64,000 nucleotides of DNA from Blastocatellia bacterium AA13. GTDB taxonomy: Bacteria; Acidobacteriota; Blastocatellia; UBA7656. Below the pieces are notes generated by a model, which had not been told where the DNA came from, ran no database searches, and saw only the letters and a program-made list of their open reading frames with translations. The stretch is from contig QHVH01000009.1 of the NCBI GenBank assembly GCA_003222245.1, positions 248,001-312,000 on the forward strand, given 5' to 3'. Positions 17,868-26,466 of the stretch are shown piece by piece. Positions within the stretch are counted from its first letter, which is position 1. Each line of letters starts with the position of its first letter. A program made the translations under genes and the position numbers.

Positions 17868-19934
17868 ATGGTAAAAGAGGCACAAACACTTTCCATCGAG
17901 CGAAAGCTCAAAATGTACGAGGCACGTGAGGCCTTGCTGAATAAGGTCGGCGCCGCGACTTTTTCAGTCATTGACCTCGATCACTTTCTGCAAGCCACCG
18001 TGAATGAAGTGGGTAAGATCATGGCGGTGGATCGCTGCGACATCCTTATGCTGACCGGCGAGGGCGATCTCAAGATCACACACGAATTTCGAGCAAATGA
18101 GCAAGTGCCTCCCTCGTTGGGGCTGCAGGCGCCGATTGACGTAAGCCGCTTGCGCGAAAACGTGGATTTGCAGGGGCCTCACGCTTTCGACGACACATCG
18201 GCAGCGGGCCTGCCCGAAATGCTGCGGCAGATAGCGGAGATGACCGGAACCAGATCCGTGATCTTCGTCCCGATAACATTCCAGCTAGAGCTGCTCGGAA
18301 TGATTGGGCTTCATTACTGCACGAGGACGCACCACTGGCTCGAGGACGAGATCGGTTTCATAAGCAGTCTTGCTCAACACATCGCGATAGGCTACCGCTA
18401 CACGCGGATCTACAGCGAAATGGAGCGCGAAGCCCGTATCAACAAGGCTCTTCTCGATATCGCGAACGATATAAACACCGGCTCCGATTTTACCGAAGTC
18501 ACCTCCAGAATACTGGATCGATCTATAGATCTGCTGTGTCTCGAAGCGGCCTGCCTTGCCATCCTCGACGCGAACGAGAGCGAAGTTCACTTCAGCAATC
18601 TACGGACGGCCGCCGGAGTGAGCCCTGAGATAATGAAGACGCGCTCGCTGAAAATCCCGAGCCAGCAGATGATCCCGTCGACGGTTGAGCGCGGCCAGAT
18701 GCTGAAGCTCCTTGGCCCCGATCAGAATCCGGTCTCGCACTTTTTCCTCACTCAAGTGTTCACCGCGGGCGCCGCTATAATCGCACCGATACTGATCGAA
18801 GAGAAGATATTCGGCGCGCTGTTGCTGCTTTGGACCGAACCTAAGGCGGGCTTCAGCAACGACCAGAGCTCGCTCGCGCTGGGCATCGCCGATCAACTTG
18901 CTTTGACGTTATCGAAAGATCGCCTTTCGTCCGAGGTGTTGCGGCTTAGGCGCGAGCTGGATCACGCCCGCAGCAATCAAAGCGGCCAGACCTTCATCGG
19001 AAAGAGCGAGAAGGTGATGCGCTGTCTCGAGATGGGGCTCTACGTCGCGGACAGCTATACGACGGTGCTTTTGCAGGGTGAATCGGGCAGCGGAAAAGAA
19101 ATGATGGCCGATCTGATTCAGTCGCGGTCATCTCGCGCGGAGGGCCCTTACATAAAGATCAACTGCGGCGCGATCCCTGAAGCCCTCCTGGAATCCGAGT
19201 TGTTCGGACACGAGAAGGGCGCTTTTACCGACGCGCGCCAGCGCAGGATCGGAAAATTCGAAGAAGCCAATCACGGAACCCTCTTCCTGGATGAAATCGG
19301 CGAGATGTCGCTGTCCGCGCAGGTTCGGCTCCTGCGCGTGCTGCAGAACGGCGAGTTCACGCGGGTCGGCGGCAACGAGGTTATTAAAGTCGACATTAGA
19401 CTGATCGCGGCTTCCAACGTTCATCTTGAAGAGGCGATGCAACAGGGAAGATTCCGAAGAGACCTCTTCTACAGGCTGAATGTCTATCCAATAACGCTGC
19501 CCTCGCTCACCGAGCGCCGCGAGGACATTCCGCTGCTCGCCGTTCATTTCCTCGAGATCTACAACAAACGCGCCAACAAAGGCATAACCGGCATAACGGA
19601 GAAGGCGCTTGCTCGACTTCGCCGGCATGATTGGCCGGGCAATGTGCGAGAGCTGGAGAATGCCGTCGAGCGCGCGGTAATCATCGCGCAGGGCCGCCTG
19701 ATCACGGTTGACGACTTGCCGGATTCCGTCCGCGGCGCAGAAAGTGAAAGTGAATCGTCCAGATCTATCGAGATAGAAGTGGGCTCCTCGATGGAAGACG
19801 TCGAGAAGCGGGTAATCATCGAAACCCTTGCTCATACGCATGGCGACAAGACTCGTGCCGCGCAAATTCTTGGAATAGGGAGAAAGACCCTATATCGGAA
19901 GCTTCTTCAATACGAACAAACCGGACCGGAGTAA
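17868..19934 (+). CDS. Sigma-54-type activator with GAF domains
   Basis: This protein of about 688 aa has two N-terminal GAF sensor domains (about residues 15-175 and 200-360) and a short coiled linker. The AAA+ domain has GESGSGKEMMADLIQ (Walker A, about 405) and GTLFLDEIGEMS (Walker B). A C-terminal Fis-type helix-turn-helix (DKTRAAQILGIGRKTLYRKL) follows. The GAFTGA loop that contacts sigma-54 reads GAFTDA. The start was placed at ATG 17868; the frame opens at 17805 but the upstream part looks non-coding. The GAF domains suggest a small-ligand or redox signal, and no receiver domain is present. The target genes are not evident. Confidence 0.9.
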   Translation: MVKEAQTLSIERKLKMYEAREALLNKVGAATFSVIDLDHFLQATVNEVGKIMAVDRCDILMLTGEGDLKITHEFRANEQVPPSLGLQAPIDVSRLRENVDLQGPHAFDDTSAAGLPEMLRQIAEMTGTRSVIFVPITFQLELLGMIGLHYCTRTHHWLEDEIGFISSLAQHIAIGYRYTRIYSEMEREARINKALLDIANDINTGSDFTEVTSRILDRSIDLLCLEAACLAILDANESEVHFSNLRTAAGVSPEIMKTRSLKIPSQQMIPSTVERGQMLKLLGPDQNPVSHFFLTQVFTAGAAIIAPILIEEKIFGALLLLWTEPKAGFSNDQSSLALGIADQLALTLSKDRLSSEVLRLRRELDHARSNQSGQTFIGKSEKVMRCLEMGLYVADSYTTVLLQGESGSGKEMMADLIQSRSSRAEGPYIKINCGAIPEALLESELFGHEKGAFTDARQRRIGKFEEANHGTLFLDEIGEMSLSAQVRLLRVLQNGEFTRVGGNEVIKVDIRLIAASNVHLEEAMQQGRFRRDLFYRLNVYPITLPSLTERREDIPLLAVHFLEIYNKRANKGITGITEKALARLRRHDWPGNVRELENAVERAVIIAQGRLITVDDLPDSVRGAESESESSRSIEIEVGSSMEDVEKRVIIETLAHTHGDKTRAAQILGIGRKTLYRKLLQYEQTGPE

Positions 19935-19952
19935 ACCGGTAAAGGTGAGATG

Positions 19953-20090
19953 ATGAGTTTGACTCACGCAACTGAAGCCGCTTCGGCCGAAGCGGCGGTC
20001 CTGGCCGGCGATGCGTCTCAAATACACGAGGCCGGCGCGCTGATCGTGCTTACGGCTCCATTAACCGAGATTATCGATCACGCCGGCTAA
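19953..20090 (+). CDS. Possible 45-aa ORF
   Basis: A short Ala-rich frame starts 18 bp after the activator stop, with AAGGTGAG upstream. It ends just where the radical-SAM remnant begins in another frame. It may be a real small gene or the 5' part of a decayed gene. No family is recognised. Confidence 0.25.
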   Translation: MSLTHATEAASAEAAVLAGDASQIHEAGALIVLTAPLTEIIDHAG

Positions 20091-20599
20091 AGGAGACCAT
20101 CGATCTGATTTATGAAGTTGAACGGCGCGGCTTGTTCGCGTTCTTCGTACCGTCGATATTCACTCCGCTGCACGATACTCGAATGGAGAAAAAGACGGGC
20201 GTAACCGAGACTAGCAAGCTGACGCCGCTGCAATGGCAGTTGATGATGAAGTGCTGGAAGATGAACCTTCGGCCGGGCCAGTATAGCTGGTGGGCTCCAA
20301 CGGCGTGGCGAGTCGGAGCCTTGGCGCTGTGGGCGTACAAGCTGCGAAAACTGAACGGACCTAACTTCACGTGGCCGCTAATGATGTTTTCCGATGCCCT
20401 CCCTGAAAGCGCGCTTAAGATGATGGGTAAGATTCATCTAGGGCGGCCGCTCACGTTAAAAACGCGTAAAGAGCTGATCGCATCATTGAAACTGCACTAT
20501 CTGCAATACCTCAGGTCGGACAACGGCGACCTGCCTGAAAACTACGAACCGCCTTCTACCAAGCCGTTGAAAGCGGCGCGGGCATTGCCGGTGTTGTAG
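20087..20599 (+). pseudogene. C-terminal remnant of a radical SAM protein
   Basis: From LKETIDLIYEVERRGLFAFF through FVPSIFTPLHDTRM and LTPLQWQLMMKCWKMNLRPG, this reads like the C-terminal portion of B12-binding-type radical SAM proteins. The expected ending (MMGKIHLGRPLTLKTRKELIA) is also present. The N-terminal cobalamin-binding and CxxxCxxC parts are missing; upstream DNA in this frame is not protein-like. The first in-frame start is a TTG at 20132, inside the conserved region. It is therefore a 5'-truncated fragment, unlikely to be active. It sits in a small decayed patch before a low-GC gene. Confidence 0.75.
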
Positions 20600-20637
20600 C
20601 GGCATTCGTCGGCAGCGATGACGGCTAAGAGTTTACG

Positions 20638-22347
20638 ATGAACTCTCGGAAATATCTCATACTGTCGATCTTGATAGCTTTTGCATTGGGCTTCATTTCA
20701 CTCATTTCCTATCTTTTCATCTATCATCTGGGTGCCACGTTGCTATGGGCCTATTCCTCTACCGTAACACTGTTCCTTCTTTTGCAGATGTACTCCTCGT
20801 TACGGGCGGTAAAGATTGAGAATCCAAAGGGTATGGAAACAATCCTTTCTGGAATAGCGGATGCTATTTACACAACGAGTCGACTCCAGTCTTGGCGAAA
20901 ACGGCTTGCTCAGTTTTTCTTCGTACTCGCGATAGCTCCTGTTTGGCCGATACCAGTGCTTTTGATTTTTATCCAGCAGCGAAGACTATCCTCGAAGAAG
21001 TATCCTAGCAGTGAATTGGATTGGATTCACGAAAGCGTTTTCCCCATAGTGATCCTGTTTATGAATAGTATCCTTGGCCTAGTGCTGAGCCTGTATGCCC
21101 TGCACATGGCTTTCGATTTACCAATACGTTTTGGAAAGCCAATACTGGCGTTCATATTGGCTTCTTTATTCTTTTTTCTTTTACACTACACGGTTAGCCC
21201 TATATCTCTAGCTACACGGCTCCGGCGCATGCCCAAGAATCCCTTCGTTAGTTTCTTCATTGTTTCTCTCTCCTTTTATTGCGTGCTCACTCTGGCCTTT
21301 GCTGGCTATATTCACGCCGTACCAAACGTGACTTTCCAACACCTGATTGACATTACCCTCGATATGCTGAGATTTCGAAGAATTCAAGCGCTCCGTAGAG
21401 GTGAGACCCTGTACCCTATCGACTATTTTGTCACGATAACCGGATTTCTTTACTATGTAACTCTCTTTCAGACGATCCTGCGGATAAAGGAATTCGATAG
21501 AAAAGATGAAGACTTTGTTTCGATCGCAACGCAATATGCTGGTCTCGGGAGATTCAAGAAAGCTCTCGACTGGCTCGAACGAGTAAAGAGTCCTGATCCG
21601 CAAAGATCGTTTATTCAAGCTGTAGCATATTTGGGGACGAATCAGATAACGAAGGCGATCGAGGCAGCGAGACGATATTACGTTCTGAAGGAAGAACCGT
21701 TCGATGATGGCCGAAGCATCTCGCTTGCGGTGACTGGTGCAGCCGTTGCACCTATCCCCGAGCACTGCCTACTAAACTTAATGGGAGAATGTCTTAGCAG
21801 TAATCCCAACGAGGTTAGGGTTATCGTGGCGGTTACCATATTACTTGGGTTAAAAAAGATTGATTTAGAGAAATACGGTGCATTACTCATTCAGGAGGAT
21901 GGCGCTACGAGATATCCTCTCATATTTGCTCATTTTCTTATTGAGAGAGAGCATCATTTGGAGGCCCGCAAGATACTTGAACTTTTACCGGCATGTGAAG
22001 GCATTCATGATTTAACACGCAGGGTTATGATATTAATGACCTTCGATAATCCCGCGATAAAAGACCTCGCAAAGGATTGTGAATCTGTCGATCGCTGGCT
22101 CTCTGTACACCTTTCAGAGATTTCCAAACTGAGCTTGCGGGATGCTGATGATGATGAGAGGGCTTTTGCAGTGTCCCAACTCAACCTGATTCTGGCTGTG
22201 ACCCGTAAGTGTTCCTCTACTAGAGAACAAGAGGTGCAATTTCTAGTGAAAGAGCTTGAGAGTTACATCAAAGAAGAGAAACGCCGCGAAATCGCATCCG
22301 TGATGGGCTCTGTGCGAAGAACTATAGATTCATATTATTCTCGGTGA
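20638..22347 (+). CDS. Hypothetical multi-pass membrane protein with TPR-like C-terminus
   Basis: This 569-aa protein is not recognised. The N-terminal half has about six hydrophobic segments (YLILSILIAFALGFISLISY; LAQFFFVLAIAPVWPIPVLL; FPIVILFMNSILGLVLSLYA; ILAFILASLFFFLLHY; FVSFFIVSLSFYCVLTLAF; FVTITGFLYYVTLF). The C-terminal half is soluble and helical, with repeat-like stretches such as QYAGLGRFKKALDWLERV and GTNQITKAIEAARRYYV that resemble TPR units. Base composition is clearly more AT-rich than neighbouring genes, with many ATA, TTA and AGA codons, suggesting recent acquisition. It follows a truncated gene. Confidence 0.7.
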   Translation: MNSRKYLILSILIAFALGFISLISYLFIYHLGATLLWAYSSTVTLFLLLQMYSSLRAVKIENPKGMETILSGIADAIYTTSRLQSWRKRLAQFFFVLAIAPVWPIPVLLIFIQQRRLSSKKYPSSELDWIHESVFPIVILFMNSILGLVLSLYALHMAFDLPIRFGKPILAFILASLFFFLLHYTVSPISLATRLRRMPKNPFVSFFIVSLSFYCVLTLAFAGYIHAVPNVTFQHLIDITLDMLRFRRIQALRRGETLYPIDYFVTITGFLYYVTLFQTILRIKEFDRKDEDFVSIATQYAGLGRFKKALDWLERVKSPDPQRSFIQAVAYLGTNQITKAIEAARRYYVLKEEPFDDGRSISLAVTGAAVAPIPEHCLLNLMGECLSSNPNEVRVIVAVTILLGLKKIDLEKYGALLIQEDGATRYPLIFAHFLIEREHHLEARKILELLPACEGIHDLTRRVMILMTFDNPAIKDLAKDCESVDRWLSVHLSEISKLSLRDADDDERAFAVSQLNLILAVTRKCSSTREQEVQFLVKELESYIKEEKRREIASVMGSVRRTIDSYYSR

Positions 22348-22525
22348 GGGTCATCTTCGTTCTCGCCATTGCATTACGTAAAAATCATCACGAAATGGTA
22401 TTCCCTTGACTTAGCCGAGCAGCGCGCAAGAGAATATCCGCCGAACACAGGTTCCCTCGAATGAATCATTCCACGCCCGGCTCAAGTCAGGGCTGTCCAG
22501 TGTCTGTCTTTCTCAAGGAGTCATT

Positions 22526-23956
22526 ATGTTCATGAAGTGCGGTTGTGTGGTCCTTCTGGTCTTTGCTCTTCTGTGTCCCGAGGCGCCGGCGATGACCGCG
22601 GGCGAATCCCTCGAAACTTTGCTCGCTTATCTCAAGAGCCCGAATCCGAGCACTCGCCGCGACGCTGCCCGCAAGCTTGGCGAGCGTCGCGCAGCCGATA
22701 AGACATCCATCGAAGCGCTCCTGGCGGCCGCGACAAAAGACGACGACCGAGCAGTGCGAGCAGAGGCGGTCCATTCGCTGGGATTGACCAAAAGCGACAC
22801 CACGATTCCGGGGTTAATCTCCTGCTTCAGAGACTCAGAACCCGATGTTCGAAAAGCCGCGGTCAAATCACTGGTCATTCTTTACACGGAGACCGATATA
22901 GATTTCATCACGAACCGCCGAGCTGGTTGGAACCTGATTAATCCGTTTCTCGACACCGACGATCACGAAGTGATAGAGCCTTATGTCGACGTCGATCCTT
23001 CCATAATCTCAGCCCTGGGCGAATGCGCCCGCGGCGACCACGAGCGAGAGGTTCGCATCAGCGCGATTCGCGCCCTCGGCGTCTTAAGGGCCAAGGCCGC
23101 AATACCACAACTGGGCGATGCGCTGAACGCGGATCAGGAGGTTCGAATTGACGTGCTTCGGACTTTCATAAAGATAGGCGACCTCGCGGCAGGGCCTTAT
23201 CTAATCTCATTCTTCAGGGACACGGATCGCAAGGTACGAACTCAGGCAATGGCGGCGGCGGGCCTGCTCAAGTATCGACCGGCCGTCGAGCCTCTGCTTG
23301 AGGTCTACGGTCTCGGACCCGACAAAAAGGGTGTGTTGACGAGCGTCGGCCATAAAATCAAAGGGAGATTTGAATACATGCCCGCGCGAGATGAAGCCGC
23401 TCTCTGGGCTCTGTCGCTCATCGGCGACGAGAAAGCGCTGCATGTGTTTGCCGAGAACATGAATGATAAGGACGGAGACCGGCGCCAGTACGCTTTCGAA
23501 GGATTGGCTAGAGCGGCCAATCCGAAATACTCCGAAGAAACCTCGCGCCTCTTGTCGTCGGAATCGAACGATGATGTGAAGCTGGCTCAGTACTGGGCCA
23601 TCTATAGAATGGGAAGCACCGTAAATATTCAAAACGTGGTGAGAGAGCTGGACGGACCGCGGCACGATCAGGCGCGCGGCTACTTGTTAGAGACGCCGAA
23701 CCCGGCTGATCTCTACCCCTATATTCGATCGGGCAGCAAGACAATTCGATTGCGGGTAATCGAGATCCTGGGTCGTATAGGCGATGCAGGAACGGTGCGC
23801 GAGCTTGAGCCTTCAGTCTTAACCGCAAGCCGCGACGAGTCCAACGCGGCTACTCTCGCAAAGAAACGCATCGAATGGCGAATGACAGGCCGTCCCAATG
23901 CAAACGACGATATTCTGCGGAGAGACTCGCGTCCTCGAAAAGCTTCTAATCCGTAG
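22526..23956 (+). CDS. Exported HEAT-repeat protein
   Basis: This 476-aa protein has a signal peptide (CGCVVLLVFALLCPEAPAM, cleavage near residue 23), with AAGGAG five bases before ATG 22526. The rest is a solenoid of HEAT/PBS-lyase-type repeats. Examples are STRRDAARKLGERRAADKTS, RAVRAEAVHSLGL, PDVRKAAVKSL, REVRISAIRALGVLRAKAAI, RKVRTQAMAAAGLL and KTIRLRVIEILGRIGDAGTV. It probably acts as a protein-binding scaffold in the periplasm; the partner is unknown. A second membrane-anchored HEAT protein lies at 33992-34840. Confidence 0.85.
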   Translation: MFMKCGCVVLLVFALLCPEAPAMTAGESLETLLAYLKSPNPSTRRDAARKLGERRAADKTSIEALLAAATKDDDRAVRAEAVHSLGLTKSDTTIPGLISCFRDSEPDVRKAAVKSLVILYTETDIDFITNRRAGWNLINPFLDTDDHEVIEPYVDVDPSIISALGECARGDHEREVRISAIRALGVLRAKAAIPQLGDALNADQEVRIDVLRTFIKIGDLAAGPYLISFFRDTDRKVRTQAMAAAGLLKYRPAVEPLLEVYGLGPDKKGVLTSVGHKIKGRFEYMPARDEAALWALSLIGDEKALHVFAENMNDKDGDRRQYAFEGLARAANPKYSEETSRLLSSESNDDVKLAQYWAIYRMGSTVNIQNVVRELDGPRHDQARGYLLETPNPADLYPYIRSGSKTIRLRVIEILGRIGDAGTVRELEPSVLTASRDESNAATLAKKRIEWRMTGRPNANDDILRRDSRPRKASNP

Positions 23957-24512
23957 CTCGTGTTTAATAGATAATGCGCCGTAGGGGATGCATTAACGTG
24001 AATGTCCCGTCCTGGAATTTTTCCTCTCCAGCGGTTGCCGTTGTTAGACTCTGACCAGAACCGATTCGCCCATCGGGTCGGGTAATTCAGCTATGAAACT
24101 GGCTGTCAGACAATTGCATTGTGCGGATGGGGAGCCGGACAGCATTGTTCAAGCACGGCCCTAAAGAACTGAATTAGAGAAGCTCCCCGCCGGCTTAGTT
24201 CTCAAGCGACAGCGGATGGGGGAAGGTATCGGGCGCCAGGAGAGGGAATGGGTTACAGGGGGAGAGGTTACAGGAAGTGGGAGAGTCGGCGGGTGTCCAT
24301 AGAGGGGCAGGTTTGATGATAGGTTATAAGAGACGGAGTGCGAGGGAAGACTCAGGAGTTTTGTCGCATAACGAGTCCGATTTATTGATCTACGTCTGCT
24401 GAGCCTGACTGCACCCGCTGCCACGGCCTGAGCGTCTATTGAGCAACAGCTACCTACTTAGCCAATGCCTATTGAGCAATGTCGATTGAGAAATACGCCT
24501 TATGAGCTGCGT
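23957..24512. other. Gene-free stretch with G-rich and short repeat sequence
   Basis: I see no convincing gene in these 556 bases. The part at 24215-24350 is purine-rich on the plus strand, with several G runs and a duplicated GGTTACAGG (24251-24259 and 24266-24274). It may form a G-quadruplex. Between 24436 and 24520 the word CTATTGAG, or a near match, recurs four times, twice as CTATTGAGCAA (24436, 24469). The function is unknown. Confidence 0.5.
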
Positions 24513-25331
24513 CTATTGAGATGCCTCAAGGATCTTTTTGCGCAGGGCTCTGGCCGCGGACTGGTGCTCTCCGTTTAGCTCAATACATTTATCGAGCTCT
24601 GAGATCGCCTGCCGAGACTGATTCGTTTTTGCGAACGCCAGCGCCAGATAGTAGTGACTGGCCTCAAGGCGTGCGCCGCTGCTCAGTTCCGCCGAGCGCG
24701 TCAGCGGCTGGATTGCTTCCTGACTCTTACCGATCAATAACAGAGACGCGCCAAGATAGAAGTCGACTTCATCCAGATTGCTGGGCCCGAGTTCGCGCAG
24801 GGTGTCCAGTTGCTCGGCAGCGCTCTGGAAATCGTTCGTTTGGTACGACTGCATTGCGCGCTCAAATGCATCATCGGGGTTTCGGAGCCGGAGACCGGGC
24901 GAAGGTTCCGCGTGTGCCGGTTTCGGGATTGCAAGATCGGCGAAGGGAGAGCGGTTTAAAGCGAGGCCGCCGCCGTTTTCAAAATCAACCCCATTCGAAT
25001 GCGAGTCTTGTTTCCTGAGCAGATACAAGACCCCCACGCTCAGCACGATCAAGAGGCAGGCCGCCATAAGAGCCGTCGTATTCCATGATCGGAGCCTCGC
25101 CGGAAACGGAGCGGCTCTCTCTTCCTGAAGCTCGCGCCTGGGCGATTCTCTGATTGCCTCGGCCCGGTGCCGCCGGAACGCGGTCATTATCGGCTCCAGG
25201 TCATAGACCTGGGTATAGCAGTCTTCGCACTCGATGAGATGGTCCAGAACAAGCTGCTGTTGAGATCCATCCAGGGCGCCGAACTCATGCAGGGCGACCA
25301 ATTGTGCTACGGATTTGTTTGGGCAAGCCAT
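24513..25331 (-). CDS. Zinc-finger (zf-HC2) membrane protein with TPR repeats
   Basis: This 272-aa protein has an N-terminal anti-sigma-type zinc finger (H near residue 15 and the CxxC in LIECEDCY). A single transmembrane helix (ALMAACLLIVLSVGVLYLL, about 88-106) and a linker follow. The C-terminal TPR-like repeats include AMQSYQTNDFQSAAEQLDTL, LGASLLLIGKSQEAIQPL and LALAFAKTNQSRQAISELDK. The topology suggests a cytosolic finger and a periplasmic repeat domain, as in membrane anti-sigma factors. No sigma factor gene is adjacent. It may also be a general scaffold, since zf-HC2 plus TPR proteins are common in Acidobacteriota. It lies just downstream of the NRPS cluster's last gene and is probably not part of it. 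Confidence 0.75.
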   Translation of the reverse strand: MACPNKSVAQLVALHEFGALDGSQQQLVLDHLIECEDCYTQVYDLEPIMTAFRRHRAEAIRESPRRELQEERAAPFPARLRSWNTTALMAACLLIVLSVGVLYLLRKQDSHSNGVDFENGGGLALNRSPFADLAIPKPAHAEPSPGLRLRNPDDAFERAMQSYQTNDFQSAAEQLDTLRELGPSNLDEVDFYLGASLLLIGKSQEAIQPLTRSAELSSGARLEASHYYLALAFAKTNQSRQAISELDKCIELNGEHQSAARALRKKILEASQ

Positions 25332-25527
25332 AACCCCTCTTACTTGCTTCGGAAAATGTTAAATACATTCACATAGCCCTGGGGAAAAAGGCCGTATAGC
25401 GATGCGCATTTGCGGCGCCCGATCCAACCGCATTACCTTCGTAAGCAAACCTTCGTAAGCAAATTTCTCGATCATATAGCCAACCTGTGCTCGCGTCTTG
25501 AACACGCAAACAAGAGCGCCGCTTCGG

Positions 25528-26454
25528 TCAAGCGGCGAGGCACCACTCGAGCACAGCCATGGCGCCGGTCAGCTTGTGCTGGGCCTGTCGAAACGCTCTG
25601 CTCTGCGGTCCATCCAATACTTCATCGAGCACGTCTCCGCCGCGAACAGCCGGCAAGTCATGCATGAATATTGTTCCGGACGGTTTGGAGAGCCTCGCCA
25701 TCAACTCGGGCGTGACCTTGTAAGGCTCGAAGAGTTCCTTCCAGTTTGGATCAGGCTTTGGATCGCCCATCGTCTGCCAGCGGGTTGTGTAGACCACGTT
25801 CACTCCGTGAGGCAGTTTCGCAAGGTCGTGATACTGTTCGACGGACGATCCGTTTCGGTCGGCGAACGAGCGCGCCTTTTCCATCACGCACTCCGGCAAA
25901 CCGTACTCCCCGGGAGTCATCAACGTAAGCTGCATCCCGGGAGTCATTCCAACCGCGAAAGCGAGCGCCGAGGCGGTATTGTTTCCTTCGCCGATGTACA
26001 GGACGTGAATGTCGTCGAGCCGACCGAAGGCCTCTTTGATTGTTGCGAGGTCCCCGATCGCCTGGGTCGGATGCTCGCTCTCGCTCATAGCGTTGATGAC
26101 GGCCATTTTGTCCTGATTGGCGAATGCTTTCATCTCTTCCAACGAGCCGTTGGTGCGAATCACAAACGCATCCAGAAAGCCGGACAACACGCGAGCGGTA
26201 TCTTCGACGGTTTCACCGGTGACAATCTGCAGGTCGTTTGGCTGGTAGACGACGGTGGCGGCCCCGAGCTTGATTGCTCCGACCATGAACGCGCTGCGGG
26301 TGCGTGTAGACGAGCGCCGAAAGTACATGCCCACGACTTTTTTTCCGATCGGCCGGGGTTCCGAGCCTTTCGAGATCGCCAGCGCGCGTTTCACAAGATA
26401 CGCAATAACTTCCGGGCCCAGCTCGGAAAGTGAGAGTACATGCCGGGTAGCCAT
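25528..26454 (-). CDS. Ornithine-carbamoyltransferase-like enzyme, non-canonical substrate site
   Basis: This 308-aa protein has the carbamoyltransferase fold with an intact carbamoyl-phosphate site: STRTR at residues 49-53, R100, and HPTQ at 128-131. The amino-acid site is altered. The ornithine-binding DxxxSMG motif reads TTRWQTMG (223-230), so the Asp that holds the alpha-amino group is gone. The HCLP motif reads HDLP (265-268). True ornithine substrates are therefore doubtful. It starts at ATG 26454 with AGGAGG upstream, 12 bp after a CmlA-type gene, and is the last gene of the NRPS cluster. By analogy with VioL-type enzymes of tuberactinomycin pathways, it may carbamoylate 2,3-diaminopropionate or a peptide-bound amine. 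Arginine biosynthesis is the less likely alternative. Confidence 0.85.
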   Translation of the reverse strand: MATRHVLSLSELGPEVIAYLVKRALAISKGSEPRPIGKKVVGMYFRRSSTRTRSAFMVGAIKLGAATVVYQPNDLQIVTGETVEDTARVLSGFLDAFVIRTNGSLEEMKAFANQDKMAVINAMSESEHPTQAIGDLATIKEAFGRLDDIHVLYIGEGNNTASALAFAVGMTPGMQLTLMTPGEYGLPECVMEKARSFADRNGSSVEQYHDLAKLPHGVNVVYTTRWQTMGDPKPDPNWKELFEPYKVTPELMARLSKPSGTIFMHDLPAVRGGDVLDEVLDGPQSRAFRQAQHKLTGAMAVLEWCLAA

Positions 26455-26466
26455 AAAATATCCTCC

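Noticed and set aside
24161-24424. 87-codon minus-strand frame
   Set aside because: Pro/Ser-rich composition arises from the G-rich tract; no start signal or family pattern.
25528-26454. Ordinary argF for arginine biosynthesis
   Set aside because: Both amino-acid-binding motifs are altered and the gene sits in the NRPS cluster next to CmlA-type and SbnA-type genes.
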